A stretch of DNA of 6,056 nucleotides, taken from the NCBI GenBank assembly GCA_947459855.1, contig CANHFL010000086.1:1-6056 (forward strand), written 5' to 3'. Shown here one piece after another: positions 1-4,935 of the stretch. The position numbers were made by a program, and so were the translations under genes. The notes below the pieces were generated by a model. That model was not told where the DNA came from. It did not search any database and saw only the letters and a program-made list of their open reading frames with translations. The DNA comes from Planctomycetaceae bacterium (GTDB lineage: Bacteria; Planctomycetota; Phycisphaerae; Phycisphaerales; SM1A02). Positions within the stretch are counted from its first letter, which is position 1. Each line of letters starts with the position of its first letter.

Positions 1-1
1 C

Positions 2-271
2 TGGCGCGCGCTGGCGCGGGCGCGCTACGAGTCAGGCGACGTCGACGGCGGACGGATCGCCAGCATGCACGTCCTGGGCATCGATACCACGTGCGCGATC
101 AGCCACCACAACCTGGGCCTCAGCGCGCTGCGCGCCGGCCGGCTGGACGATGCCGCGAACTGGGTCACGCGCGGCCTGAAGGCCAACCGCACCGACGAAG
201 GCCTGCGGCGCCTCCGCACGCGCGTCTGGATGGCACGCGTGGCACGGGCGCTGCGGCTGGGCCGCAACTGA
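2..271 (+). CDS. C-terminal part of a TPR-repeat-like protein (5' end outside window)
   Basis: The reading frame is open from position 2 to a TGA at 269-271, giving 89 visible residues, so the true start lies to the left. An ATG at 65 is internal, because the open frame and its style continue upstream of it. Roughly 35 residues running from HHNLGLSALRAGRLDDAANW onward match the tetratricopeptide pattern: Leu-Gly near the start of helix A, Ala at small-residue positions, Gly at the turn, and an Ala-rich helix B followed by a Lys-Ala-Asn-Arg turn. A last basic helix (RLRTRVWMARVARALRLGRN) closes the protein, as often happens after the final TPR. TPRs mediate protein-protein contact. Nothing in this fragment shows the partner or whether the protein has another domain. 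It converges on rpsR, leaving 31 bp between the two stops. The TPR call rests on one repeat. Confidence 0.6.
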   Translation, partial: WRALARARYESGDVDGGRIASMHVLGIDTTCAISHHNLGLSALRAGRLDDAANWVTRGLKANRTDEGLRRLRTRVWMARVARALRLGRN

Positions 272-297
272 ACGGGATGACGGGCCGTGGGGCGCGG

Positions 298-315
298 CGC
301 GATCAGCTGATCGCG
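298..315. repeat. 18-bp perfect palindrome over the rpsR stop codon
   Basis: The 9-base arms CGCGATCAG and CTGATCGCG abut at 306/307 with no mismatch. The palindrome covers the rpsR stop codon (303-305) and lies between the convergent ends of the TPR gene and rpsR. In RNA from either strand it could fold into a short stem with a 4-nt loop, but neither side has a T-tract, so it is not a canonical intrinsic terminator. It may serve as a bidirectional 3'-end stem, or be coincidental in GC-rich DNA. Confidence 0.4.
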
Positions 316-533
316 GCGGCGTACGGCAGCAGCGCCATGAAGCGGGCGCGCTTGATGGCCTGGGCCAGACGACCCTGGTCGCGGGCCGAAACGCCGGCGC
401 GCTTGCGCGAAACGATCTTGCCGTTGGAGGTCACCACGCGGCGGAGGTCCTCGACATTCTTGTAGTCGATGTTGATCTTCTGGCGCGGGGCGGGCTTGGA
501 ATCGGTCGCGGGGGCGTCGTTGCTGAAGCTCAT
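303..533 (-). CDS. rpsR: 30S ribosomal protein bS18 (rpsR), short cysteine-free form
   Basis: This encodes a 76-residue small-subunit ribosomal protein that pairs with bS6 on the platform of the 30S subunit. The family core is clear: [15 protein letters not shown] (about residues 20-34), [12 protein letters not shown] (36-47), then [19 protein letters not shown] (53-71), which corresponds to the highly conserved QRxLARAIKRARxLxLLPY of bS18. The first 18 residues are Ser/Ala/Pro-rich and lack the basic RRRKxCxF segment seen at the N terminus of many bS18 proteins, so no zinc-ligand cysteine is present anywhere in it. The ATG at 533-531 is supported by a GGAG 6 nt upstream (plus positions 540-543), one of the few convincing Shine-Dalgarno sites here. 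It stands alone: the usual rpsF, ssb and rplI partners are not adjacent, and the upstream neighbour is divergent. Confidence 0.93.
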   Translation of the reverse strand: MSFSNDAPATDSKPAPRQKINIDYKNVEDLRRVVTSNGKIVSRKRAGVSARDQGRLAQAIKRARFMALLPYAAAIS

Positions 534-561
534 GGGAGTCTCCGACTGTGGGTCTCGGTGC

Positions 562-579
562 CGCCGGCGGATGCCGGCG
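562..579 (-). repeat. Leader hairpin 1 upstream of rpsR
   Basis: This is a perfect 7-bp stem (CGCCGGC at 562-568, GCCGGCG at 573-579) with a 4-nt loop, lying in the presumed untranslated leader of rpsR about 30 nt before its start codon. It could be a regulatory RNA element. Leader-RNA autoregulation by bS6:bS18 is known in several bacteria, but I cannot match this stem to that motif, and GC-rich DNA makes chance stems common. Confidence 0.3.
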
Positions 580-604
580 CTCGCCTTGGGTGCTCGGATC
601 AGGA

Positions 605-627
605 GCTCCCGGACAGGTGCCGGGAGC
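605..627 (-). repeat. Leader hairpin 2 upstream of rpsR
   Basis: GCTCCCGG (605-612) and CCGGGAGC (620-627) form a perfect 8-bp stem with a 7-nt loop. It lies just downstream of the minus-strand -10-like box at 641-646, so it would be near the 5' end of the rpsR transcript. It could protect the 5' end, act as a leader regulatory element, or be an operator half-site pair in DNA. Confidence 0.35.
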
Positions 628-640
628 GGCGAGTCGGGAA

Positions 641-650
641 AGTGTAACCC
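641..650 (-). promoter_or_regulatory. Putative rpsR promoter -10 region
   Basis: Read on the minus strand this is GGGTTACACT, containing a -10-like TACACT (4 of 6 to TATAAT) at 646-641. It is an exact copy, in opposite orientation, of the box at 701-710. Transcription would begin near 634 and give rpsR a leader of about 100 nt. I see no good -35 hexamer 16-18 nt upstream, where the DNA is plain GC, so the assignment rests on position and on the identity with the opposing box. Confidence 0.35.
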
Positions 651-681
651 AAATCCCGCGTTCCGCGCCGCCCCCACGCCA

Positions 682-710
682 TTGGATCCACGTCCGCAAG
701 GGGTTACACT
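682..710 (+). promoter_or_regulatory. Putative promoter of the GGDEF-like gene
   Basis: A TTGGAT (682-687) is followed after exactly 17 nt by TACACT (705-710), within the decamer GGGTTACACT. The expected transcription start is about 717, which is the GTG start codon of the next gene, so the message would be leaderless if GTG-717 is the real start. The -35 match is only 3 of 6, but the spacing is ideal and the stretch is AT-richer than its surroundings. Confidence 0.45.
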
Positions 711-720
711 GCGGACGTGG
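688..720. promoter_or_regulatory. Perfect 10-bp inverted repeat across -10 and start (operator or hairpin)
   Basis: CCACGTCCGC (688-697) is an exact reverse complement of GCGGACGTGG (711-720), with a 13-bp spacer that contains the -10-like TACACT. The centre-to-centre spacing of the half sites is 23 bp, about two helical turns, as expected of a dimeric repressor operator that would cover the -10 and +1. The right arm includes the GTG at 717-719, so in an RNA that begins upstream the same repeat would sequester the start codon. Confidence 0.45.
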
Positions 721-1808
721 AAGAGCATTCCCACGCGGAACGGATGCCGCAGCGGATCGAGCTCAGCGCCGAGGAATTGGCGCTTCTGCTCGGCGCCGAT
801 CGCTTTGCGCCCGCACCGACCGAGGACACCGATCCTCGGCCCGCCGGCACGACTGTTTTCGGACCCGAGAAGGCGATCGTCGCGGCGGCGATCGCGGCGG
901 CCGCGCAGGAAATGCTCGAGGCGGGCCTGCTGCCGGAGCCCGAGGGAGCCGCGGACGACGCGCCGCTGCCCTTCACGCCCCGGCACGATTCGCCGAGCTC
1001 GGTCGCCGCGGCCGCGTCGGCGATCAGCCCCGAGCCGCCCGCCGACACGCTGACCCCGCCCACCGGCGCGCCGCGATCGATCGGCGACACCGACCTCGTG
1101 CAGGCCGTGCTCGCGGGTGCACCGAACTTCGAGCAGCTCGCGCTGCGTGCCGTGCGCGAACGCACCGGCGAGGACCTGGCGCGCATCGTCGCCGGCGCCA
1201 CGGCCGACGCGATGATCGCCACCGGGACCGCATCGCCGATCGGCAACGGACGCGCGTTCGTCGCGCCTCTTGCGCCCGATGCACGCCACGCGTGGGCGCT
1301 GTGGCTGGCACGCTGGCTCGAACTGTCCGCGCTCGCGCGCGACCGGGCCCCACGCGGCCTGTGGGACGACGCCACCGGATTCCCCGCGTGGACGCGCCTG
1401 CGCACGCAGGCCGCGCACCGCATCGCCGCCGCGCGCATGCGCCGCGATCCCGTGTTCGTGGGCATCCTCCGCATCGTCGACGTGGAACTGTGGAACCGTC
1501 GCGCGCAGATCCTGGTCGACGACGCCTTCCTGGCGCGCGTCGCCGCCGCGCTGGACGCGGCCGTCGCGCCCGGCGACGAGCTGGCCCGGCTGGACGACGG
1601 CACCTTCGTCGTGGTCAGCGGCCGCGAGTCCGCCACCGAGGAACTGGCCCGCGCCGTGCGCGCCGAGGTCGCCCGCCTGCCCGGCGACGGCCCGCGATCG
1701 TTGGCCGTCGACGCCGCCTGTGCGGCCGCGCCGTGGGAAGCCACGGATCCCGACGCGCTCCTCGAGATCGCCGTGCGACGCGCGGCGGACGCCTCCAACG
1801 GCCGCTGA
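717..1808 (+). CDS. Hypothetical protein with degenerate (catalytically dead) GGDEF-like domain
   Basis: This encodes 363 residues from GTG-717; an in-frame ATG at 744 would give 354. Residues 1-120 are low-complexity Ala/Pro/Glu-rich sequence. Residues 124-210 form a predicted helical region ([18 protein letters not shown] onward) that I cannot assign. Residues about 218-363 follow the GGDEF layout: DATGFPAW for the DxLTGLxNR opening, a hydrophobic strand [14 protein letters not shown] for LDIDxFKxIN, then a helix, [15 protein letters not shown] for DxLARxGGDEFVVL, and a closing [12 protein letters not shown] for ADxALYxAKxxGRN. The GGDEF signature is replaced by LDDGTF (292-297), and the metal-binding Asp of the first strand is not in its normal setting. 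Diguanylate cyclase activity is therefore not expected; a regulatory or nucleotide-sensing role is possible. There is no signal peptide or membrane segment. It is followed 7 nt later by a phosphoesterase gene, probably co-transcribed. Confidence 0.7.
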   Translation: MEEHSHAERMPQRIELSAEELALLLGADRFAPAPTEDTDPRPAGTTVFGPEKAIVAAAIAAAAQEMLEAGLLPEPEGAADDAPLPFTPRHDSPSSVAAAASAISPEPPADTLTPPTGAPRSIGDTDLVQAVLAGAPNFEQLALRAVRERTGEDLARIVAGATADAMIATGTASPIGNGRAFVAPLAPDARHAWALWLARWLELSALARDRAPRGLWDDATGFPAWTRLRTQAAHRIAAARMRRDPVFVGILRIVDVELWNRRAQILVDDAFLARVAAALDAAVAPGDELARLDDGTFVVVSGRESATEELARAVRAEVARLPGDGPRSLAVDAACAAAPWEATDPDALLEIAVRRAADASNGR

Positions 1809-1815
1809 GCGCAAC

Positions 1816-2646
1816 GTGATCGTCGTCCTCTCCGACCTGCACCTTGGGCTTCGCGGTTCGCCTTCCCCGGCGTCGCTCGCGCCGCTCCTGGAGGGCGCCA
1901 CCGAACTCGTGCTGAACGGCGACGCCAGCGAGGCCGCCACGCCGCCGTTCGCGCGCGCGGCCGCCGATGCCCTGGCCGGCCTGCACGACGTCGCTGCGCG
2001 AGCGGGCACGAGCCTCACGATGATCGCCGGCAACCACGACCCCGACGCCGGGACGCTGCTCGAGCGACGCGCCGCCGGCGCCGTGGTGCTGACGCACGGC
2101 CACGCGTTCCACCCCGCCATCGCGCCGTGGTCTCCCCATGCCGCGGCGGTCGGCGCGGAGTTCGCGCGAGCCCACGCGGAACTGTCCGGCCACGCGGAGC
2201 CCCAGCGCACGCTGCTGGCCTCGCAGCACGCCGCGCGGCTCGAACGCCGCCACGACGCCGCCAAGCAGCCGATGGCCGAGCTGGCGTGGATGGCCATGCG
2301 CCCGTGGAAGTGCACCGAGGTCATCGGCTTCTGGCGGATCTTCCCCGAGCTGGCGGTGCGCTTCCTCGACTCGCTCGGCCCCGCGGCACCGGCGGCGCAC
2401 GTGATCGCCTGCGGACACTCGCACCGCGCCGGCGCGTGGTCGATCCGCGGCCGCCTGATGCTGAACACCGGCAGCTTCACGTTCCCGGGCACGCCGCACG
2501 CGGTGCTGGTCGAGGGCGAGGAGGTCGTGCTCGTGCCGCTGGTCCGTCGCGGCGGCGAATGGCGCTACCTGGCATCCGCGCGCAGGAGCTGGACGATCGG
2601 CGCGATCGCACGCGCCACGGCCGCGGCATCCACGCCGGTCGCGTGA
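1816..2646 (+). CDS. Calcineurin-like metallophosphoesterase (LpxH/YfcE-like fold)
   Basis: This is a 276-residue cytosolic enzyme predicted to hydrolyse a phosphoester or pyrophosphate with two metal ions. The family motifs appear in order: SDLHLG (D7, H9), NGD (D36), GNHD (N73, H74, D75), THGH (H94, H96) and GHSH (H201, H203), then the LNTGSF strand-turn common in this superfamily. The strand that opens the fold begins at residue 1 ([11 protein letters not shown]), which supports GTG-1816 although no Shine-Dalgarno site precedes it. An inserted helical segment of about 100 residues (97-195), rich in Trp, His and Arg, separates THGH from GHSH and may form a lid. That arrangement recalls UDP-2,3-diacylglucosamine hydrolase (LpxH), but the substrate cannot be read from sequence. 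The gene follows the GGDEF-like gene by 7 nt, and its last 82 bp overlap the mvaB end on the other strand. Confidence 0.85.
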   Translation: MIVVLSDLHLGLRGSPSPASLAPLLEGATELVLNGDASEAATPPFARAAADALAGLHDVAARAGTSLTMIAGNHDPDAGTLLERRAAGAVVLTHGHAFHPAIAPWSPHAAAVGAEFARAHAELSGHAEPQRTLLASQHAARLERRHDAAKQPMAELAWMAMRPWKCTEVIGFWRIFPELAVRFLDSLGPAAPAAHVIACGHSHRAGAWSIRGRLMLNTGSFTFPGTPHAVLVEGEEVVLVPLVRRGGEWRYLASARRSWTIGAIARATAAASTPVA

Positions 2647-3440
2647 CCCCGCGCAGCGCACAGTTCGAGCAGCGCAGACGTCGCCACGTTGCCCTTGGCG
2701 CCCGGCGCGAACGGGCAGCCGCCCAGGCCGCCCGCGCTGGAGTCGAAGCTGCGCACGCCCAGGTCGAGCGCCCGCGCCGCGCATGCCACCGCCGTGCCGC
2801 GGGTGTCGTGCAGGTGCAGCGTCGTCGCGACCGGCGCGACGCACCCCTGCAGACCGTCGTAGAGGCGCGCGATGTCGTCGGGATCCGCCGCGCCGATCGT
2901 GTCGCCCAGGTCGATCTCGTCCACGCCGGCCGCCAGCAGGCGGTCGACGACCGACCGCACCTGCGCCGGGGACACCGGGCCGTCGTACGGGCACCGCACG
3001 ACGCAGCTGACGTAGCCGCGCACCGGCAGCCCCGCCGTACGCGCGCCGCGCACCACGGGCCCGAAGCGCGCCAGCACCTCTTCGATGCTGCCGCCCGTGT
3101 TGCGCTGGCTGAAGCCCTCGCTTGCCGAGGCGAACACCGCCACCTTGTCGGCACGCGCCGCCAGCGCGCCCTCGAGCCCGCGCTCGTTCGGCACCAGCGC
3201 GCTGTAGAGCGTGCCCGGGCGCCGGCGGATCGCCGCGAAGACCTGCGACGCGTCGGCCAGCTGCGGGACGCGCGCGGCGTTCACGAAGCTCGAGACCTCG
3301 ATCTCGGGGAATCCCGCCGCCGAGAGCGCATCGACGAACGCGACCTTCGCCTCGGTGGGCACGGGCGTGCGCTCGTTCTGCAGCCCGTCGCGGGGGCCGA
3401 CCTCGGTGATGCGCACGGCGTTGCCCGCAGCCGCGCTCAC
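2565..3440 (-). CDS. mvaB: Hydroxymethylglutaryl-CoA lyase
   Basis: This 291-residue TIM-barrel enzyme cleaves HMG-CoA to acetoacetate and acetyl-CoA, the last step of leucine degradation (EC 4.1.3.4). The DRE-TIM/HMGL motifs are all present: EVGPRDGLQNE (13-23), EVSSFV (48-53), LVPNERG (82-88), FASASEGFSQRN (103-114), the DLGDTIG strand (177-183), LHLHDT (208-213) and FDSSAGGLGGCPFAPGAKGN (232-251). Residues equivalent to human R41, D42, E72, H233, H235, C266 and N275 are found at R17, D18, E48, H209, H211, C242 and N251, a constant offset of 24, so it should be active. The GTG start overlaps the stop of the small membrane protein gene as GTGA (3440-3437), implying translational coupling. 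No other leucine-catabolism gene is in the window. Its 3' end runs 82 bp into the convergent phosphoesterase gene. Confidence 0.95.
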   Translation of the reverse strand: MSAAAGNAVRITEVGPRDGLQNERTPVPTEAKVAFVDALSAAGFPEIEVSSFVNAARVPQLADASQVFAAIRRRPGTLYSALVPNERGLEGALAARADKVAVFASASEGFSQRNTGGSIEEVLARFGPVVRGARTAGLPVRGYVSCVVRCPYDGPVSPAQVRSVVDRLLAAGVDEIDLGDTIGAADPDDIARLYDGLQGCVAPVATTLHLHDTRGTAVACAARALDLGVRSFDSSAGGLGGCPFAPGAKGNVATSALLELCAARGHATGVDAAAVARAIAPIVQLLRADAR

Positions 3441-3667
3441 GCCGCCCCCCCACCGCCGCCACCCGCGCGCCGGCGGGCGCTGTCCTCGCGCCAGACCTTC
3501 ACGCAGAACGGGATGAACACCGCGAAGAGCGCCACGGTCAGGATCGTGCCGCCCACGAACAGCATGACTTCGGGCGTGATGCGCATGCCGGCCTCGGGCT
3601 TCACGCCGCCGCGCGCGCTGGGAACGCCCTCGACGGGGTCGCCGTCAGCCGGTGACTGCGGGATCAC
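3437..3667 (-). CDS. Small single-pass membrane protein, function unknown
   Basis: This encodes 76 residues from GTG-3667, which overlaps the ygfZ stop as GTGA. A second candidate start is ATG-3586, preceded by GAGG at 5 nt, which would give 49 residues holding all the ordered part. From the first start, residues 2-27 are polar and Pro/Gly-rich. Residues about 33-57 form one strongly hydrophobic helix (VMLFVGGTILTVALFAVFIP), then FCVKVWREDSARRR. The basic stretch after the helix suggests the C terminus stays in the cytoplasm. The tail is six glycines and two alanines, encoded in part by a run of seven G (3445-3451). I do not recognise the family. Its place between ygfZ and mvaB, with 4-bp overlaps on both sides, argues that it is a real, translated gene. 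A membrane anchor or small subunit role is possible but unsupported. Confidence 0.72.
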   Translation of the reverse strand: MIPQSPADGDPVEGVPSARGGVKPEAGMRITPEVMLFVGGTILTVALFAVFIPFCVKVWREDSARRRAGGGGGGAA

Positions 3668-4899
3668 GACGCCGCCTCCGCGGGAAGCGTGCGCAGCGAG
3701 GGCTGCACCGTCGCCTCGGCGCGCTCGCCGTCGGCGGGCACCGCGAGAACGGTGCCGGGCTCCGTGTACGCGGTGCGCACCATCGCGAATCCGACGCACG
3801 CCGCGCCCAGCATCGGGCTCAGCGTGCTGCTGGTGATCGTCCCCACCGGGTTGCCGGGCGTGCCGTCGGCCGCGCGCTCGAAGACCGGCGCGCCCGCCAC
3901 GGGCAGCGCCTCGCCGCCGAAGCGCACGCCCACCAGGCGCTGCTTCGGCTTGCCCAGGCTCTCCATCCGGGCGACGACCTCCTGGCCCAGGTAACAACCC
4001 TTCCTGAAGCTCGTCCGCGTGCCGATCACGCCCGTCTCGTGCGGCAGGTTCTCCGGCCCGTAGTCGACGTGGAAGAGCGGCGTGCCGGCCTCGATGCGCG
4101 CGATGTTGAACGCGTGCCAGCCGGCCGGGCGCGCACGGCGCTTGCCGCCGTCCTGCACGTCGTGCTGGCTGACCAGCGAATCCCACACCGCGCCCGCCTG
4201 CGCGGGGGGCACGAAGAGCTCGATGCCCGGGCAGCCGCACTCGTCGCGACGCGCAAGGATGCACGGCGCGCCGCCGACCTCGGCGCGCACCACGGTGCCG
4301 TCGCGCACCAGCGGCTCCAGCGCGGCAGGGTCCGCGCCGGCGTGCGCCAGCACCTCGACCGCCGCGGGGCCGTGCACCGCCAGCCGTGCCCACTCCGCGC
4401 GCGCATCGCGCAGGCGGACGTCCTCGGCGAAAAGGAAGGCCGACAGCGTCTCCACCGTCCGCGCCGCGTCGTGCACGTCGCAGTCCACCAGCACGACGGG
4501 CGCCCCGCCCTCCGCCGCGGCCGGCACCTCGCACAGCAGCAGGTCGGCCTCGATGCGGCCCTTGCGGTTCAGCCACCATGCGGCGCGCGCCTCGCCGGGC
4601 TGCATGCCCTTGAGGTCCTGCGTCACCATGCGGTTCAGGAATTCGATGCGATCGGCGCCCTCGACCACGATCGTCCCGCGGTGACCGCGGTCCAGCACCG
4701 CCGCACCCCGGCGGAACGCGGCGTACTCCAGCTCGAGCAGCCCGTACGTCGCCACGATCTCGGGCAGCCCTGCACCGGCCGCCGCTCCCTCGCCCACGCC
4801 GTAGGGCAGCCACTCGGCCTCGACCGCGACGCCTCCGAGCCGCAGCGACTCGACGCGCGCGTAGCGTTCATGGTGGTCCTTCAGTGGTGCGGTGGCCAT
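3664..4899 (-). CDS. ygfZ: YgfZ/GcvT-family folate-binding protein (Fe-S protein maintenance)
   Basis: This 411-residue cytosolic protein belongs to the tetrahydrofolate-dependent family that supports assembly or repair of certain Fe-S enzymes. The diagnostic YgfZ motif KGCYxGQE is present as RKGCYLGQEVVAR (299-311, with C302). Before it comes a GcvT-like folate-binding domain: RRGAAVLDRGHRGTIVVEGA (63-82), FLNRMVTQDL (87-96) and WWLNRKGRIEADLLL (108-122). After it comes the C-terminal barrel (RLVGVRF; PVGTITSSTLSPMLG, 351-365; VGFAMV). It is about 85 residues longer than E. coli YgfZ; the extra length is partly an N-terminal segment resembling the start of glycine-cleavage T protein. The KGCYLGQE motif and the absence of other glycine-cleavage genes favour YgfZ over GcvT. 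ATG-4899 is chosen because the earlier ATG-4911 falls inside a -10-like box. It is the first gene of the operon with the membrane protein and mvaB. Confidence 0.88.
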   Translation of the reverse strand: MATAPLKDHHERYARVESLRLGGVAVEAEWLPYGVGEGAAAGAGLPEIVATYGLLELEYAAFRRGAAVLDRGHRGTIVVEGADRIEFLNRMVTQDLKGMQPGEARAAWWLNRKGRIEADLLLCEVPAAAEGGAPVVLVDCDVHDAARTVETLSAFLFAEDVRLRDARAEWARLAVHGPAAVEVLAHAGADPAALEPLVRDGTVVRAEVGGAPCILARRDECGCPGIELFVPPAQAGAVWDSLVSQHDVQDGGKRRARPAGWHAFNIARIEAGTPLFHVDYGPENLPHETGVIGTRTSFRKGCYLGQEVVARMESLGKPKQRLVGVRFGGEALPVAGAPVFERAADGTPGNPVGTITSSTLSPMLGAACVGFAMVRTAYTEPGTVLAVPADGERAEATVQPSLRTLPAEAAS

Positions 4900-4906
4900 T
4901 CGGCAA

Positions 4907-4935
4907 AGCATAGGTCGGTTAGCATTTCCCGACCA
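4907..4935 (-). promoter_or_regulatory. Putative ygfZ operon promoter
   Basis: On the minus strand TGGTCG (4935-4930) and TATGCT (4912-4907; 4 of 6 to TATAAT) are separated by exactly 17 nt. Initiation would fall near 4900, directly at the ygfZ ATG (4899), implying a leaderless or nearly leaderless message. The -35 match is weak. Confidence 0.35.
4913..4934. promoter_or_regulatory. 6-bp dyad in the ygfZ/M42 divergent promoter region
   Basis: GGTCGG (4913-4918) and CCGACC (4929-4934) are exact reverse complements spaced by 10 bp. They fill most of the 35-bp gap between the divergent start codons. A plus-strand -10-like TAGCAT (4920-4925) lies in the spacer, so a protein bound here could affect both genes. 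With 6-bp arms, chance is a real possibility. Confidence 0.3.

Noticed and set aside
65..271. Complete 68-aa gene starting at ATG-65
   Set aside because: The frame stays open to the window edge, and the repeat content fits the C-terminal end of a longer TPR protein.
870..906. Short direct repeat of GATCG/GCGGCGGC in the GGDEF-like gene
   Set aside because: It encodes an Ala/Ile-rich helix and is explained by codon bias and low-complexity protein sequence.
1270..1815. Upstream extension of the phosphoesterase frame
   Set aside because: It overlaps the GGDEF-like gene in another frame and is Arg/Pro/Ser-rich; the fold starts at GTG-1816.
534..2492. Long minus-strand open frame continuing upstream of rpsR (about 650 codons antisense to the GGDEF-like and phosphoesterase genes)
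   Set aside because: It is an antisense shadow of GC-rich coding DNA: the sequence is Arg/Gly-rich with no domain, and only the last 76 codons (bS18) with their own GGAG site are real.
1615..3462. 615-codon minus-strand open frame over mvaB and the phosphoesterase
   Set aside because: It is Arg/Ala/Gly-rich without motifs and conflicts with two well-supported genes in other frames.
2127..3836. 569-codon plus-strand open frame
   Set aside because: It is antisense to mvaB and the small membrane protein; the Arg-rich composition is typical of a high-GC shadow frame.
3664..4899. Glycine cleavage T protein (gcvT)
   Set aside because: The KGCYLGQE signature is that of YgfZ, and no gcvH or gcvP is nearby, although the N-terminal part does look GcvT-like.
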